From positions 141,046,102-141,110,101 of the forward strand of contig NC_086247.1 of assembly GCF_021018805.1 (NCBI RefSeq): a stretch of DNA of 64,000 nucleotides, written 5' to 3'. Position numbers and translations under genes: made by a program. How positions within the stretch are numbered: the first letter of the stretch is position 1; each line of letters starts with the position of its first letter. Positions 1 through 9,720 of the stretch are shown piece after piece. The DNA is from Prinia subflava. Its lineage: Eukaryota; Chordata; Aves; Passeriformes; Cisticolidae. The notes below the pieces were generated by a model, which did no database searches, was not told the origin of the DNA, and saw only the letters and a list, made by a program, of their open reading frames with translations.

Positions 1-1606
1 CAGACACTAGTTATTTCCATACCACCACAGCATTTATGATGTGTGATCCTTTCTGCTGAACTAGTGAAATTCATATTCCTGATTACAGAAATGATGGGCA
101 GTTATAAAAGCTTAAATAAATAAAGCTGCCTGAAGATTTCTAATTGAGTTCTCTTAAGGACTGCCTAGAACTCATCATGACCACATGCTGGGTGCCTGCC
201 TTGTTTAATGTTTTTTCTTCGGACTGACATTTTCAGATCTCTATTCTTCTTAGTCTTATCCTATTGTTTTCAGCGTGACCTTTGTTGCCCAGCCTCTTTA
301 ATTCTAGAGAGAGTTGTGCTATCTTCTCCATACCATCCAGTTTTAGTATGCAGGACAAAAAGAGAGGGGACAGGGCCAGGAAAAGTAACGAAGAGAGACT
401 GCTCTTCACTCGCTTCCCTGTTGGGCCAGAAGCTGCAGTGACTGTGGTGTGTGGGAGTGGAAAAGTGTGCCTGGAGAAACACAGGCTGCGTGGCTCTGGA
501 ATGGGGTGCAGGAGCAGGGCATGCTACAGGCAGGTTGTAACAGGCACTTTGGAGACTGGCTGTGATTCCACAAGCTGGTTTGACTGGTCCACACTAAGCT
601 TTCCTCCAGCATGATCTTGATTGCAGGGGAGTTTTCACTCCAGGAGCATCTTTTGTAGTCTTCCAATGTACATTATTGATAGTTCTCTTTTCATTAGGTG
701 GCCTGTCTCACCCATATAAAATGTCATGTTTTTATTGGTTAAGAGGGTTATCCTACTGTGCAGGCTAGGTTTGGCTTTTGCACTGCAGGTAGTGCTTGTG
801 ACATAAGTCTGTTGAGCGCAGTCACTGGGATTAAGCAGTGGTCTTGTGTTGAATTTTCATATTTCGAAGTAGAACTGGGATTCTCCCAAGGTCTTTCTTT
901 CTCAGCTAGTGATTCCTTTTTAAATGTGGGCATTCTGCCTTGTCTCCCAGTACCAGTTTCCTCTTGTAAAAAACTGTTGCTTTCTTCTACAAGCCACTTT
1001 CAGGGGTCTAGAGATGTGTCCTCCTGAGGGAACCTGGAAAAAGCCCAGGCTCTGAAGCTGGGGTGAAGAACACTGTGGGCAGTGTGTGCACAGAGGCACC
1101 CCTGCCTCCAGTTTTTCTACCCCACCTGGGACAGCTTTTAGGACATTTGAAGAAGCTTTTAATGGGTGGGCAACCCAATATTTAAATAGTTTAAAATAGC
1201 TTAAATAGTTTTGTGCCAGTCTTAGCCTTCCTGCCTTCCCAGAAACCTGGCCACGTTTGTGTTATTACGATATACGAGAATTTCCTCCCTTTTTTGAAGG
1301 CCCTTCCCAACCAAATGATTGATTATCAAAGCTTCAGGGAAGCTTCTCCTGCACAGGGAAAACTTTGGAGTGCACTTCCAGCGAGCTCCCAGGAACTGAG
1401 CAGCAAGGCCTAGGGGATGTGGGGTGTCCCTGCTGAGGCTCTGCAGCACACCCGCACTGCTCTGCCTCCTTTCAAGAGGCCCACCAGAAGCTAGGCTAGC
1501 TCTCTGGGAGGCTGCAGGGTTTTTCAGTTTTTGCAGCAGGAGAAGAAAGATCTGTACGATTTCCTTTCTGAAGCAGGAGCATGTAAAGCAAGGAGGGGTC
1601 CTGGGG

Positions 1607-1671
1607 AAAAAAAAGAAAAGAAAAAAAAAAAGAAAAAAAAAAAGAAAAAAAGAAAAAAGGAAAAATAAAAA
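1607..1671. repeat. A-rich (GAAA)n-like simple repeat
   Basis: An almost pure A/G tract: runs of four to twelve A separated by single G residues. It produces a spurious lysine-rich open frame on the plus strand. No LINE or SINE body is recognisable upstream, so it is called a simple repeat rather than a retrotransposon tail. Confidence 0.85.
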
Positions 1672-3577
1672 GCACTCTCTAAAGGTATCTTGCTTATTTG
1701 AGAAGAAAAAAAAATCCCAAACCCTGTTTTTCTGCTAACTTGGTCCCTAGCCTGAACAGAGCAGTTTGGCCTTTCTGTGGGAGGCTCTCAGTTGCCTTTA
1801 TCCAACCCCCAAATGCTGCCATACAAATTGTCCTAAGGGCCACATCAGGGCAGTGAAGCTTTCCCTTAGCTCTCTGGAGCCTGTGTGTGTGGGTGCTGTC
1901 CCTGCCCATGGATGAGCCTGTGCCAGCAGGGATGCTGGTGGCACTCCTGCTCTGCAGGCACGGGCTCGGGCCATGGGTCTCCTTGGGCCATTTTCAGCAG
2001 CTCTCTGGGAAATTTATGGAGAAGGCAGTTTATCATCAGATCTTGAGAATTAACATGTCATTTCTGTCATCTCACCAATACTTTTTGGATCTTCATGGCA
2101 AATTTAACCTTCAAGTTTGATAAAGGGCATGCTAATAATGTGAAGTTCATTATAGTTGTGGATTATTATTTTTGGTGTACCCAAATGCCTTGCTGTTGGT
2201 GTTTCTGATTGTTTTTCCCTATCTACAAATTTTATGCTGATTCACAAAAATCTGCATGTCTAACTTTGCTTCTTTAGCTCCATTTCCCCAGGTTTATGTT
2301 TCTAGTGATTTTAATTTTGCCTCATTTTCATTGTTTAACCTTTGCATTATTACTCAGTCACTTCCAAAGCAGGCATCTTGTTTACCTGGCTAGCTCTGAG
2401 ACTCCTTTTTTTAGTTTCACCTATAGCACCTCTTGCCTTATTCAGGAGTAGGTTAAGCCATAGGGCTGTTTCTATCTTTTACAAGAAATGCTTTTATCTC
2501 AGTGTTAGCAACCTGCACCAGCAGCCTGCCAGAGACCTATCTAAACAAATTCCCAGAGCAGGGTTGTGTCTGTGCCTCTCCTCTGTCTTCCTTGCTAGAA
2601 CCTGGCGGAGGGGAAGGAACTCAGATTTTTATCTGCTGAACTGATTGTGCTATGTGGGTCTTCCCCAGCAGGAAGAGCTGACAGCAGGAAAAAGTGCCAC
2701 GTTGATTTAAATGTTTCGACAACCTTGAAAAAATATTTCCAGCAATATAGAAAAATCTTACAGCCTTTTCAACTTACAGCTATGTCAATATTCTGCTGCT
2801 GGTCAGTTGGTGCATAAATAGGTACCACACGTAAATCCCAGTGGAATTTCCTTTGCATTTAAGAAGTTAAAATTATTTTTTTCCCATCAAGGAGTTAGGA
2901 GCATTTTAAATTACTCCTTTTCATGTTCCTGGCAACTTTGTAGAAGTGGGGTCTATTAAGTTGGAGATCTTTGAAAGGGACGCCAATAATCAAGTCAGTG
3001 CTCAATGAAACAAGGTTTTTCCCACAAATCATGACTGATATCTGTGTCATTAGTAGGGTAGCTGCCCATCTCTTATCATGATTGGCAGGTTAATAAGGGA
3101 CCTGGGGCTATCTTTTCACTGCTAGCACACAACCTAACCAATTGCTTTTAAATGATTGCTAATTTGACAGAATATAAGCAGAAGATGTAAAAATAGCTGG
3201 AGTAATGTCTAATGCAGCTTTTACTCCTGATATTCTGAGTGCTCTCATTTAGAAAACAGATTAGAATGTTAGTTAGTACATTTAAAATTTTTTCTGGACA
3301 CTCCGTTTTTAAAGAAAATCTTGTAGTCCTTCTTTGGTTCAATTAGGACCAAAAGAGAAGGGAGTTTTGTAATGCAATTGTCCTGTAAAGGAAAATGTTT
3401 TAAATTGGAGAGATTATGTGAGCAGACCACCTGTAGGGCATTCATAGCTCTTTTCTATAATGCTCCAAGCCATGCCTTGCTGCCTGCAGTCTGGCTAACA
3501 ATGCAGGGAAAAGCTGTTTAAAAGGCTGTTCTCCCTTTTCCCTCTGGTGTTCACTAACTGTTACAAGTCTTGCTCTT

Positions 3578-3598
3578 AAAAAAAAAAAAAAAAAAAAA
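3578..3598. repeat. poly-A tract of 21 bases
   Basis: An uninterrupted run of 21 A. I see no processed pseudogene or retroelement body directly upstream and no obvious flanking target-site duplication, so its origin is undetermined. Confidence 0.85.
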
Positions 3599-4439
3599 GT
3601 CCCATGTCCCTTTAATTGAAGAACTTTAAGGCTCCATGGTGGCCAATTGGTCTGCAACAAGAGGAACCAGGCAGCAGGGAAAGAAACTTCAGACTATACA
3701 TCACGTTTGGTGAAGAGAAAAGATCAAAGTTTTCCCAAACTCAAAAGAAACCAAGTTCCCTACAGATTAACCCTATTCATTTAGCTCCTCTTAAAGGAAT
3801 GATGTTCTGAGCCACTGGGCAGACAGGTAAAAAGTTCAACAATTGCCAAAGCATTCTTCTGTTAATTCAACAGCCTTCTGCTCAAATAAATTAGCTTACT
3901 CCTGACAGAAGAACAATACCTTTTCTCTTGAAAAAGGACCATATTTGATATACAAAAGTTAAGATGTTAGTTTAATCTGTTAAGAAGAGATTGATCTAAC
4001 AAATCTCAACTCACTGTTCCACCATAGTAGATGATCTATGAATTTAAAACATTAACCTTTTACACTTCAGTATGCATCCCAGGAGAGGCAGGTGCTTACA
4101 GAAGTTCAGACAACAGATATGAGAGATGGGTGTGCACATTCCTAAAATAACACCCGTTTTAAAAGGATACTTAACATGCCATGGGAGATGACTTTTGTAA
4201 AGGCTCAGTTTAGACACTGTCATCTTTCAAAAAAAGGAAAAAAACTATGGTAAGGCACCTCCCAGTTTTGGCAAACACTTTTTCAGAACAACTTGTTGAA
4301 TGACTTGTTTTCTTGTGTCTACATATCTCACTTCTTTAACAGGTAATGGCTGGAGCATGAATGTAGGTCACAGTTTATGGAACTACCTAAAAATACAGCA
4401 GCTGGAATAACCAGGGCGGGAGTAGCGGAAAAGCTTGAA

Positions 4440-5084
4440 AAAGTCATTTATCAAAAGTCATTTTATTGACAAAATAGAATACTCATATTTGCTCTTACAG
4501 GGGTAGCCTCTAAACTTTTTTACAAAAAAATTTACAGACTGTATAGCTTTGGATATATACATATTTTACACATCTGTACAAGGTAACAAATAATTATATA
4601 AATACATCCTTTAATGTAGGAAACCCGTATTTAGCTGGGGTGTATAATTAAGACATGTTTTGATTCAGTCAGTATTGTAAGGCATTTGCCTGGTCATCCA
4701 CATCCCAAAAACCTGCAGTCCCCAGCAGACTCCCACCTCAGGATGGGGGGAGGAAGAGCCCCCCTCCCACGAGTAAAGAGCTGCTGTTAGTCCAGAGTGA
4801 CTCAGAAGCCGCTGTGCCTTGCCCTCTGCAAGACACGGGTGAGCCTCTACCCTCCTCTGCCAGCAAAATAATAAGCTGGCTCCTTGAAGTACATGCTCCC
4901 TGCATATGAATGGAGGGGAAGGAGGAGGGGGCTGGAGCCTGGGGCCTCTGCCAGCTGCATTGTTCTATACAAGCTGTGGCTAATAAGGACCATTAGGGGT
5001 TCATTAATGGCACCAAACAGTGAGGGGGCATTTTAGGCAGGCCAGTGTCCCTCATTCCCTAACCTTTGGCCTCTTTCCCCCTCG
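4440..5084 (-). other. FZD8 3' UTR (probable)
   Basis: The sequence directly after the FZD8 stop codon on the minus strand, ending about 20 bases past an AATAAA. The last 150 bases or so are AU-rich on the mRNA strand and include a perfect Pumilio-type element, TGTATATA (minus strand of 4554-4561), plus TGTAAATT and ATTTATATAATTATTT-like stretches typical of regulated 3' UTRs. An alternative ATTAAA signal lies at 4610-4615. The end is inferred from the signal, not from transcript data. Confidence 0.6.
4462..4467 (-). other. polyadenylation signal AATAAA
   Basis: TTTATT on the plus strand reads AATAAA on the FZD8 strand, about 620 bases after the stop codon. It is the first canonical signal I see downstream of the gene and follows an AU-rich 3' UTR tail. 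A weaker ATTAAA at 4610-4615 could serve a shorter form. Confidence 0.6.
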
Positions 5085-7097
5085 TCACACTTGAGACAGG
5101 GGCATCTGCTTGGGATAGGAGACGGAGCTGGCGGTGCCCGATCTCCACGTCAGGCCAGTGCTGACATCGCTGTAGAGTGAGCCGCCACCTCCGGCCCCGA
5201 GTCCTCCTGCCGCGGTGATTACTGCCTGTCCACCCGCTCCTGCCCCTGCGCCCCCAGCCACGGCAGCGCCTTTGCTGGCCCAGCAGCAGCGAGTGCAGAG
5301 GGCCCTCCAGGATTCGAGGGTCTTGCCAGACCAGACCCAGACACCAGAGGTGATGCCCACCACCAGGCACATGAAGTACTTGAGCATGAAGACGGCGTAG
5401 TCGGGGCGCCGGGCCTGGTCAGGCTGCTGGTCTCGCAGGCAGGGGCAGTTGTGCGTGGCCTCCCAGCGGGGCCGGTTGTGCTGCTCGTAGAAGAGGCAGG
5501 CGACCACGCTGGCAGCTGGCACGGTGTAGAGCACGGTGAAGAGTCCCAGGCGTATCATCAGCTTCTCCAGCTTGTGGGTCTTGGTGGGGCCACCCTGCTG
5601 CTTGATGACGCTGCGGATACGGAAGAGCGAGACGAAGCCGGCGAGCAGGAACATGGAGCCGATGGCCAAGTAGATGAGCAGCGGTGCCAGCACGAAGCCA
5701 CGCAAGTTCTCCAGGCTCTGGTTGCCCACGTAGCAGATGCCAGCCACGGGGTCCCCGTCCACAGAACTGAGCGCCAGCACAGCGATGGACTTGACGCTGG
5801 GGAGCAGCCAGGCGGCCAGGTGGAAATACTGTGCGTAGCCGGCGATGGCCTCGTTGCCCCACTTCATGCCTGCAGCCAGGAACCAGGTGAGGGAGAGGAT
5901 GACCCACCAGATGGAGCTGGCCATGCCGAAGAAGTAGACGAGCAGGAAGACCACGGTGCACAGCGCCGGGCCGGTGCTCTCGTACCGCACGTGCTCGGCC
6001 ACCGCCAGCTCCGGCTGCAGCTCGGCCGCGCCGCCCGCCGCGCCGCGCCCCCCCGCCGCCGCCGCCCCCGCCGCCGCGCCGCCGCCGGCCCCTGCCGCCC
6101 CGGCCCCCGCGCCGCCCGCGCCCGCGCCGCCGCTGCACGCCACCTTCTCGTGCCCCGCCACCAGCCGCACCAGGTAGCCCAGGGACACGAAGAGGTAGCA
6201 GGCGGCCAGGAAGATGATGGGGCGCTCGGGGTACTTGAAGCGCTCCATGTCTATGAGGAAGGTGGAGACGGTGGCGAAGGTGGAGAGGAAGCAGAGCACG
6301 GACCAGAGCCCGATCCAGAAGGCGGTGAAGGCGCGCTCGTCGGGGCTGAAGTAGGGGTTGTGGCAGGGCAGGGCGCAGTTGGCGATCTGCCCCGTCTTGA
6401 CGCGGTTGTAGAGCGGGTGCCGCTCGCTGGACACCGACACCATGGGCGCCCGGCACTGGCAGCCCGGCTCGCAGGGCGGCGGCGGCCGCGGCTTGCGCGG
6501 GGCCTCGGCCGGCGGGGCGGCGGCGGGGGGCGCCTTGGCGGGGGTGCCGGGCTTGGAGCCGCGGAGCGGGGGCTTGGCGGGCGGCGGCGCGGCCGTGGTG
6601 AGGTCCGTGCGGTTGTAGTCCATGCAGAGCGTGTCCGGGCTGCCCTGCTCGGGGAGGCGGTCGCAGCGCATCCTGTCGGGCCAGGCGAAGCCGTACTGGC
6701 GCATGAGCGGGGCGCAGCCGGCCTTGGCCCGCTCGCAGACGCTGCGGCAGGGCGGCAGCGGCTTCTTGTAGTCCTCCAGGCAGATGGGGGTGTACATGCT
6801 GCAGAGGAAGAAGCGCAGGTCGCTGGAGCACTGGATCTCCACCAGCGGCCAGAACTGGTGCACCTCCAGCCCGGCCTCGTCCTGCGTGTCGTGGTTGAAC
6901 TGGTTGGGCATGTAGGTGTAGTTGTAGCCGATGCCCTTGCAGAGGGGCACGGTGATCTCCTGGCACGACAGCTCCTTTGCCGAGGAGGAGGAGGAGGACG
7001 CGGCGGCGGCGGCCGAGGCGGCGGCGCAGCCGGCGCGCTGCAGCAGGGACAGGGCGGCGAGCAGCGAGGTGATTTCCAACAGGTAACTCCACTCCAT
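5085..7097 (-). CDS. FZD8: Frizzled-8 Wnt receptor, single exon
   Basis: Encodes 670 residues, close to the roughly 694 of human FZD8. Frizzled-8 is a plasma-membrane receptor that binds lipid-modified Wnt through an extracellular cysteine-rich domain and, with LRP5/6, signals through Dishevelled to beta-catenin. In order: signal peptide (about 1-27); an Ala/Ser tract; a CRD with the ten expected cysteines (45, 53, 90, 99, 106, 117, 121, 128, 145, 158); N-glycosylation sites at N59 and N162; a Pro/Ala-rich linker (171-208); and seven membrane segments near 256-281, 291-313, 377-401, 421-444, 466-490, 513-537 and 568-590. A Gly/Ala insert (322-358) fills the first extracellular loop. The Dishevelled-binding KTxxxW motif is KTLESW at 592-597, cysteines 601/604/605 follow it, and a PDZ-type SQV ends the chain. 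The start was chosen for its MEWSYLL beginning and strong context (A at -3, G at +4); the open frame upstream begins only at GTG. Intronless, as in other vertebrates. Confidence 0.97.
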   Translation of the reverse strand: MEWSYLLEITSLLAALSLLQRAGCAAASAAAAASSSSSSAKELSCQEITVPLCKGIGYNYTYMPNQFNHDTQDEAGLEVHQFWPLVEIQCSSDLRFFLCSMYTPICLEDYKKPLPPCRSVCERAKAGCAPLMRQYGFAWPDRMRCDRLPEQGSPDTLCMDYNRTDLTTAAPPPAKPPLRGSKPGTPAKAPPAAAPPAEAPRKPRPPPPCEPGCQCRAPMVSVSSERHPLYNRVKTGQIANCALPCHNPYFSPDERAFTAFWIGLWSVLCFLSTFATVSTFLIDMERFKYPERPIIFLAACYLFVSLGYLVRLVAGHEKVACSGGAGAGGAGAGAAGAGGGAAAGAAAAGGRGAAGGAAELQPELAVAEHVRYESTGPALCTVVFLLVYFFGMASSIWWVILSLTWFLAAGMKWGNEAIAGYAQYFHLAAWLLPSVKSIAVLALSSVDGDPVAGICYVGNQSLENLRGFVLAPLLIYLAIGSMFLLAGFVSLFRIRSVIKQQGGPTKTHKLEKLMIRLGLFTVLYTVPAASVVACLFYEQHNRPRWEATHNCPCLRDQQPDQARRPDYAVFMLKYFMCLVVGITSGVWVWSGKTLESWRALCTRCCWASKGAAVAGGAGAGAGGQAVITAAGGLGAGGGGSLYSDVSTGLTWRSGTASSVSYPKQMPLSQV

Positions 7098-7757
7098 GCT
7101 CGGCGGCGCGCGGGCGGCGGCCCCGGCTCCTCTCCCGTCCCGCTCAGCAGCCGCGGGGAGCACGGCGCCACAGCACCCCCCGCCCCGGCTACCCCCGGGG
7201 GCGGAGGGCGGCCCCCTCCGTGCCGGTCGCAGGTGAGAGGTCTCGCAGCCCCCGCCGGACTCCGTCGTCCGCGGGCACCCGCTGAGGGGAGCCCCCGTTC
7301 GGCGCCGGAGGGTGGGCTCGGCTCACGGCAGGGCCCTCAGCCGCCGTCGCATCGCTCCCCGCGGGGTCGGTTTCGCAGGGGGAGGCGCAGCTCCTCTCGC
7401 CGCTGCTCCAGCGCCGGCCGGGCACGGGCTGGCGGCGGCAGAGAAGTTTCGCCGTCAGCCCCCGGGCGGCGCGGTGAAGAAGGCTGAGGCGTCCCGGGGA
7501 CCAGGCGGTGCCGGGCTCCCACCGCCCCGAGCGGGCGGGCAACGGCGGGGCCGGAGCCGGGGCGGCCGGAGCGGCTCCTTCTGCCGCCCGCCTGAGCTCA
7601 CGGCTCCGCGGGTGACCGCCAGCCGCCGGTCCTCGCCCTGCGCCGGGTCCCTCTCCGGCTGCCGGGCGCCCCCGGCCGCGATCGCGCCACCTGAGCCGCG
7701 GGTCGAGCGCGGCAGCGCCTCCGCCAACTTCTCGCTCTCCGGCCCCGGCAGCGGCGC
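7098..7757 (-). other. FZD8: FZD8 5' UTR (inferred)
   Basis: Lies between the chosen ATG and a start site inferred about 30 bases downstream of the TATA box. It is very GC-rich. Between 7098 and 7757 I find only one ATG on the FZD8 strand (see the uORF). Four cytosine runs on the plus strand at 7176-7181, 7183-7186, 7192-7196 and 7212-7216 become guanine runs in the mRNA and could form an RNA quadruplex or a strong hairpin 80-120 bases before the start codon. Confidence 0.5.
7323..7352 (-). CDS. possible 9-codon uORF in FZD8 5' UTR
   Basis: The only ATG on the FZD8 strand between the inferred start site and the main start codon opens a nine-codon frame (MRRRLRALP) ending in TGA, about 225 bases before the FZD8 ATG. 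Context is moderate (G at -3, C at +4). If the TATA-directed transcript exists, this could slightly dampen translation. It is too short to judge coding constraint. Confidence 0.35.
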   Translation of the reverse strand: MRRRLRALP

Positions 7758-7780
7758 TCCGGCCGCCGCGCTCTCATGAA

Positions 7781-7828
7781 TATTTATAGCGAGCGCCGCC
7801 AGGCCCCGCCCCCGCCGCCTCGCCCGCC
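7781..7828 (-). promoter_or_regulatory. FZD8: FZD8 core promoter: TATA box and GC boxes
   Basis: TATTTATA at 7781-7788 on the plus strand reads TATAAATA on the FZD8 strand, an isolated AT-rich island inside very GC-rich sequence. Directly upstream on the same strand (7801-7828) are Sp1-type GC boxes, including a GGGGGCGGGGCC match. This predicts initiation near 7755 and a 5' UTR of about 660 bases. Position and orientation fit FZD8; actual start sites are unknown. Confidence 0.6.
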
Positions 7829-9089
7829 TATCAGCCGCGCCCGGGCTGGCCGCGGGGGGCGGGCCCCGGGGCTCGTTAAGGTGGAGCCGGTGCCGGACTG
7901 TGGCGGTGTGGCCGGGTCGCGGCGGCTGCGGGGACGTGGCGGTGTTTGTACGGCCCCTGGCCGTGCGGGGACGCGCGGTTCTGCACCGCGGGCTGTAGTG
8001 GCCAGGCACCGGCCCGGGCTGGGGAGGGGACCTTTGTCACACTGCAAGGGCTCCAGGCCAAGGCACAGTCCCCGCAGCAGCAGTTTAAGTAGCGTTGGGG
8101 CTGTCTCGGAAGGGGTTTCCTATCACCTCGTTGCTGCCCGCGGGATGTGTCGCCCGTGCCGGTGTGCGCGCTGCCCCATTCCCGCCGTCCTGCCCCTTGC
8201 CCGTGCTGGTGCCGGGATGGATCGGGCGAAGCCGGGGGTCCCGGCAGCACCGCAGCCCACGCCCGGCCCCGCCGCCCCGGCTGCCCGCGCCTCCGGCCCC
8301 AGCGCTGGGTGCCGTGCCCGGGTCGGGCCGCGGCGTGTGCCGGGTGACACGGGGGTCCCCGGGGCGCGCACAGCCGCGGGTCACGGCGCTCGCCGGGGCG
8401 CGCTCAGGCGGTGCCGTGTGTGCCCCGGGAGCTCCCGGTGGGACGGCGGGGAGCAGCCCCGCGCCCCGGCAGGTGGACACCCGGCCCCAGCCGGGCGAGG
8501 ACAGGGGCGCAGCTCCGCGGCCGCCGGCGGCCACTGACCCGGGGGCAGCGGCGGGAGGCCGGTCCTGGCACGGCCGCGGCTCCCGAGCGCCCGCGCCAGC
8601 CCGGCGCCGCGGCGGTGACTCGCCGAGGAGCCGCCTGCAGCCGCCCAGAGCGCCGGGTCCCGCCCGGGCCGGCAGAGGAGCCATCTGCGCCTGGGTGCCC
8701 GCTCTGCCGCCGCCGCCCCGCGGGGCTCCCCCGCCCTCCAGTCCCGGGGGCCGCGGGGCAGCCGCGCTCGCAGTCCCCGCTTCTCTCCGCCCGCGGCGGG
8801 GAGGGGGCGGGCGGGAGTTCCGGCGGCCCCGCCGGGGCCAGACCACCTTAAGGGGAGCGGCGGCGGCGGGCGCGGGCGGGCGCGGCGGGGCCGTCCCGGG
8901 GGGTTGTCGCGCCCCCGGCCGCGGCGTTTGTTTGTTAATTGCGGTGCTGCTGCGCGCGGCGCTCCCGCTGCGGTCCTAATCACCGGAACCCGGGAGCGCG
9001 GCGGGAATCGTGTGGTCCGCGGCAGTCACACCGAGAGCAGCGGGGCCGGGGGAGCCCGCACGCCCCGGGGGGCGGCGCGGGGCGCCCGC
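7829..9089. other. upstream CpG-island shore, no gene
   Basis: Extremely GC-rich sequence upstream of the FZD8 promoter. Open frames of up to about 290 codons occur on both strands at once and are low-complexity Pro/Arg/Ala/Gly products with no domain, so none is called. It holds a strong quadruplex motif at 8798-8815. A divergent noncoding transcript is possible but not demonstrated. Confidence 0.6.
8798..8815 (+). other. G-quadruplex motif with 1-base loops
   Basis: Four guanine runs of 4, 5, 3 and 3 separated by single A, C and C bases. This is a compact arrangement that normally gives a very stable parallel quadruplex. It lies about 1 kb upstream of the inferred FZD8 start, on the strand opposite the gene. 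Confidence 0.7.
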
Positions 9090-9720
9090 GGAGGAAATGG
9101 AACGCGTGAGGCCGAACAAGGGACAATCCCCGGGTTGTTGGCGGAGCCAAGAGGCTCCTGTCGCCGGGTCTGCGGCCGTGCGAGCGAGGGCGCGGATTAC
9201 CCCGTCAGGAGGAAATGGGCGATGATGGGGCGATAAGCTCGCCCGCTGTGTAATCACAATTGCTTTGCAATTGAGCGAGCGCCGCTCCCGGGCCCGGGTC
9301 GCTCGGGGCTGGGGAGCGCTGGGGGCCGCGCTCCTCCGCCTGCCCGGGCTGTGCCACCGGCCCCGCGGGGACCGCGGGGCTGGCTCCGGCCAGCATCACA
9401 ACTTTTCCAAAAGTAGCAGGTGGTTATTTTAGCGCTAATTTAGTCAACACCATTGTGAGAAGTGTTACGAGCTCGAACAATGCCCCGTGAAGAAAACGTC
9501 TGGCGCAGGACTCGGTGATTGACAGAGGTTTAAAAAGTCCCAGTCCTGCGTGCGATGCTCCATTTTGAGAAGCGACTCTTTCTGCTGGTGGCTGCTCGGA
9601 GCGCACCTTATTTAAAATCTCTACAGAATGTAAAACTGAGTGAGTCTAGTCAGGGGAGCCGGGCGAGTCTGTAAATTACCGCTCTGTCAGGATTCCTCTT
9701 GCCTGTTACAAAGTACCTTT
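9090..9720. promoter_or_regulatory. candidate FZD8 upstream regulatory block
   Basis: A transition from CpG island to AT-rich DNA with many developmental transcription-factor motifs. They include a perfect 7-bp inverted repeat (CAATTGC-TTT-GCAATTG, 9257-9273), opposite-facing SOX-like sites CATTGT (9451-9456) and AACAATG (9476-9482), and the TGATTGACAG decamer (9516-9525) known as the composite PBX-PREP/MEIS site. Retained CpGs and non-repetitive texture fit conservation. This is inference from motifs only. Confidence 0.45.

Larger units (their letters stand above)
1..4439. other. intergenic flank 3' of FZD8
   Basis: No supportable gene. The short open frames here (up to about 110 codons) have no recognisable protein content and overlap on both strands, as expected by chance. 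The stretch is AT-rich apart from slightly GC-richer patches near 300-650 and 1860-2000. It holds two A-rich simple repeats, listed separately. In human the next gene on this side of FZD8 is, as I recall, the connexin gene GJD4. No connexin-like coding sequence is visible here. Confidence 0.7.
5085..9400. other. CpG island spanning FZD8 and its promoter
   Basis: About 4.3 kb of very GC-rich sequence with abundant CpG. It runs from the end of the FZD8 coding region through the promoter to roughly 1.6 kb upstream of the TATA box, then falls sharply to AT-rich desert. Large islands covering whole single-exon developmental genes are typical of Polycomb-regulated loci. The many long open frames on both strands here are artefacts of the scarcity of AT-rich stop codons. 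Confidence 0.9.

Noticed and set aside
1424..1738. Lysine-rich 104-codon open frame
   Set aside because: Produced by the GAAA-type simple repeat at 1607-1671.
1..4439. Connexin gene GJD4 expected near the FZD8 3' side
   Set aside because: No connexin-like four-membrane frame or cysteine motif is visible, so the gene must lie outside the window if present.
5419..7092. 557-codon open frame on the minus strand in another FZD8 frame
   Set aside because: Frame-shifted reading of FZD8, rich in Arg/Pro/Leu/Gly. No membrane or cysteine pattern.
7098..7163. Twenty-two-residue N-terminal extension of FZD8
   Set aside because: It would have to start at GTG; the next in-frame ATG has strong context and gives the family's MEW-type signal peptide.
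5451..7487. 678-codon open frame on the plus strand, antisense to FZD8
   Set aside because: Shadow of the GC-rich FZD8 coding strand: low-complexity Gly/Arg/Ala/His product with no domain. FZD8 itself is unmistakable in the other frame.
7776..8983. Several 180-290 codon open frames on both strands upstream of FZD8
   Set aside because: All lie in the CpG island, overlap each other on opposite strands and encode Pro/Arg/Gly/Ala low complexity. Explained by lack of AT-rich stop codons.
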